This document shows positions 14,936 through 16,399 of a stretch of DNA of 16,399 nt, piece after piece. The notes under the pieces were generated by a model, which saw only the letters and a list, made by a program, of their open reading frames with translations, did no database searches and was not told the origin of the DNA. Source of the stretch: CAZPAN01 sp964428485 (GTDB lineage: Bacteria; Actinomycetota; Coriobacteriia; Coriobacteriales; CADBOM01); assembly GCA_964428485.1 (NCBI GenBank), contig CAYRYP010000030.1:1-16399 (forward strand), written 5' to 3'. Every line of letters begins with the position of its first letter. Position 1 is the stretch's first letter. Made by a program: the position numbers and the translations under genes.

Positions 14936-16111
14936 TCAATCGAGGCCGACGAGCGTTCCGACAGATCGGTACGGAATGACTTCACCCCGGTTGGTGCTCA
15001 GATGTTCGTCCCCACCGTAAACGACGCATCTCGAAGAGATGTCTACTGGCAAGTCTGTTTCCGACACTCTGGTAAGCACGTCGAAAAACCTCGAATTGTA
15101 CGTGGCAGAGGATTTGCATTCGACCGCCCGGGCCACACGGTTTCCCTTCTCGATAATCAGATCGATCTCCCGCTTGTGGTCATCGCGCCAAAACGATATC
15201 CGTGGCACCCGCTTGCGTGCGTATTCCCGCTTGATCACCTCGGCGATCACCGCATTCTCGAACAGCTGCCCCTGATACCCGCAGTCGAATATATCCTCCG
15301 GACTCTCAGCTCCCATGAGATAGCTTGCCAGCCCTGTGTCGAGGAAGTAGAGCTTCGGAGATTTCACAAGGCGCTTGGTTCGGTTCGCCGCATATGGTCT
15401 TAGCAGAACCACGATGTGACTGGCCTCAAGCAATGAGAGCCATTCACGCGCAGTCGGGGCCGTGATACCGCAGTCCGACGCCAGCGATGCAACGTTGAGG
15501 AGCTCTCCGCACCGCAGGGCGCAGAGTTGGAGGAATCTGCGGAAGTCGGCGACTTTCCTGACGCCTAGCTCCGTGCGGATATCGCGCTCAAGGTACGTTT
15601 GGACATAGTCCGGGAAGAAATCGAGCGGGTCTTTCACCCCGTTGAACAGCCGGGGGTATCCTCCGCGGAACAGCCAGTCCAGCATCGTCGGCGGCTCGTT
15701 GTCCGAATCTCGGAGCTCCGCGTAGGAGAGTGGCGGTAGCGTGAACAGTGCGACCCTGCCGGCGAGGGACTGGCTGACGGACTTCATAAGAAGAAAGTTC
15801 TGCGATCCGCTTAGAACGTAGCGCCCGGGGACGTCGATCTCATCGGCGGCCTCCTGGAGGTAGGAGAAGAGCCTGGGCGCGCGCTGCGCCTCGTCGAATA
15901 TAACGCCATCCCCATGGCGCCTCATGAACGTAATGGGATCGTCGTTGAACCGGTCGAGGGCGTCGGGGTTCTCGAAAGAGATATACGTGTAGTCCGGGAA
16001 TAGCTCTCGGACGAGCGTGGTCTTCCCGCTTTGTCGCGGGCCCGTGATCGAAAGGATGGGATACTGGCCCGCCAGCTCAAGGACCTTGGTGCCGATCTCC
16101 CGCTGTATCAT
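14936..16111 (-). CDS. AAA ATPase with DUF4143 C-terminal domain
   Basis: P-loop ATPase of the AAA_14/DUF4143 family, abundant in gut and oral bacteria and of unproven function. The 391-residue product has Walker A GPRQSGKTT (24-32), Walker B VIFDEAQ (D73, E74), the sensor-like LSGSQNFLL near residue 100, and a C-terminal DUF4143 half. That half ends with a PD-(D/E)XK-like set, REIDLII (E315, D317) and VECKSS (E331, K333), so a nuclease-like fold is probable. GGGAGG (minus strand, 16116-16121) lies 4 nt before ATG 16111. It converges on dinB with a 67-nt gap lacking a clear terminator. Just upstream are 23-bp tandem repeats, then the end of a similar gene. A solo defence, toxin-like or mobile role has been proposed for such proteins; none is shown here. 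Confidence 0.88.
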   Translation of the reverse strand: MIQREIGTKVLELAGQYPILSITGPRQSGKTTLVRELFPDYTYISFENPDALDRFNDDPITFMRRHGDGVIFDEAQRAPRLFSYLQEAADEIDVPGRYVLSGSQNFLLMKSVSQSLAGRVALFTLPPLSYAELRDSDNEPPTMLDWLFRGGYPRLFNGVKDPLDFFPDYVQTYLERDIRTELGVRKVADFRRFLQLCALRCGELLNVASLASDCGITAPTAREWLSLLEASHIVVLLRPYAANRTKRLVKSPKLYFLDTGLASYLMGAESPEDIFDCGYQGQLFENAVIAEVIKREYARKRVPRISFWRDDHKREIDLIIEKGNRVARAVECKSSATYNSRFFDVLTRVSETDLPVDISSRCVVYGGDEHLSTNRGEVIPYRSVGTLVGLD

Positions 16112-16124
16112 TTTGCCTCCCGAC

Positions 16125-16240
16125 GAAATCCCGCATACGCTATTATTAGATTGGCGCAGATACTATTTACATATTAGCGCAAATACTATTTATAGATTGC
16201 CGCAAACACATGTGAGCAGATTGGCGAAGATGTGATAAAG
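16125..16240. repeat. five degenerate 23-bp tandem repeats upstream of the DUF4143 ATPase
   Basis: Units at 16125-16147, 16148-16170, 16171-16193, 16194-16217 (24 bp) and 16218-16240 follow each other without spacers. The two central units (second and third) share GCGCA.ATACTATTTA, and units two, four and five start AGATTG. The first unit shares CGCA and CTATT in register; the last two are more diverged at their ends. The block is A/T-rich. It begins 4 bp beyond the ribosome site of the ATPase gene, so it covers that gene's promoter region; several TAATAT/TATAAA-like -10 elements lie inside on the minus strand. The period is close to two helical turns, which would suit a protein that binds side by side along one face. 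Confidence 0.7.
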
Positions 16241-16259
16241 ACCGCCAGAGTGTTTCGTT

Positions 16260-16397
16260 TTATGCCTTGTCAGGAAGAAAAAATTCTCTGGCTGGTATTA
16301 TCCTGATGCCATCGACGTCGGTTTCATACGTGCCCTCGCGCACCACGATGACCTTTCGGAACGCATCGCGAATCGATCTGAGCGGCGCCAACTCGCG
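16260..16397 (-). CDS. C-terminal end of a second AAA/DUF4143-type ATPase (partial)
   Basis: The frame is open from the window edge to TAA at 16262-16260 and encodes 45 residues. PLRSIRDAFRKVIVV followed by GIRIIPAREFFL resembles the last strand-helix-strand of AAA/DUF4143 proteins, which commonly end with a PLxxIRDAYPK block and then GI.I..L..WL. The rest, including the ATPase domain, lies beyond the window, so the call rests on this short stretch. It is in the same direction as the complete ATPase gene at 14936-16111, separated by 148 bp, and would make a tandem pair. Inverted GCCAGAG/CTCTGGC (16244-16250 and 16286-16292) spans its stop codon. Confidence 0.6.
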   Translation of the reverse strand, partial: RELAPLRSIRDAFRKVIVVREGTYETDVDGIRIIPAREFFLPDKA

Positions 16398-16399
16398 GT

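Noticed and set aside
14891..15403. 170-codon plus-strand frame after dinB
   Set aside because: Antisense to the DUF4143 half of the ATPase gene, which has conserved motifs; no recognisable protein results.
16125..16240. CRISPR array
   Set aside because: The repeats are directly adjacent with no unique spacers, are diverged, and no cas gene is nearby.
1..16399. tRNA or rRNA genes, insertion sequences, integrase or att sites
   Set aside because: No cloverleaf, rRNA segment, transposase or flanking inverted repeats were seen on either strand.

Overview
The window (about 16.4 kb, GC-rich) looks like chromosome from a high-GC Gram-positive bacterium. The gene order rplU-rpmA-obg-proB-proA-nadD-yqeK, the EF-G2-like elongation factor and strong AGGAGG-type ribosome sites point to Actinomycetota. 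The class Coriobacteriia (Olsenella/Atopobium/Collinsella-like) is my best guess, but this rests on protein and genome style, not on a database match. At least two genes (obg and dinB) appear to start at TTG, each behind an excellent Shine-Dalgarno sequence.

Region 1 (1-6470, all + strand) is a housekeeping block. It holds ribosomal proteins L21 and L27, the ribosome-assembly GTPase Obg, the first two enzymes of proline synthesis (ProB, ProA), NaMN adenylyltransferase (NadD) and a YqeK-type HD phosphohydrolase. Obg/ProB and ProA/NadD overlap by a few bases, which suggests translational coupling. The rpmA-obg gap is filled with hairpins, one terminator-like and one right beside the obg ribosome site.

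Region 2 (6471-9397, + strand) is an accessory pair set between yqeK and rsfS, which are normally close partners of nadD. It encodes a PIG-L/LmbE deacetylase with a nine-G run in its coding sequence, and a three-part FkbH-like protein (cysteine-rich N-terminus, HAD-IIIC domain, GNAT-like domain). Its start is richer in A/T than its surroundings. The pair probably builds or modifies a glycan or acyl-carrier-bound intermediate; no carrier protein is visible.

Region 3 (9398-10862) has the ribosome-silencing factor RsfS, turned to the minus strand, divergent from an MscS-type channel. The divergent gap holds a TATAAT and a perfect 12-bp palindrome.

Region 4 (10863-14868) holds an EF-G paralogue with unusual GTPase motifs, preceded by a leader that can fold in two mutually exclusive ways and followed by an 18-bp terminator hairpin. 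After it comes DNA polymerase IV (DinB) with a beta-clamp motif and a long hydrophilic tail.

Region 5 (14869-16399, minus strand) holds one complete AAA/DUF4143 ATPase and the last 45 codons of what looks like a second one. The 148-bp gap between them is AT-rich and contains about five degenerate 23-bp tandem repeats directly upstream of the complete gene.

The best candidates for something undescribed are the repeat array between the tandem ATPases, the PIG-L/FkbH pair, and the alternative-fold leader of the EF-G-like gene.
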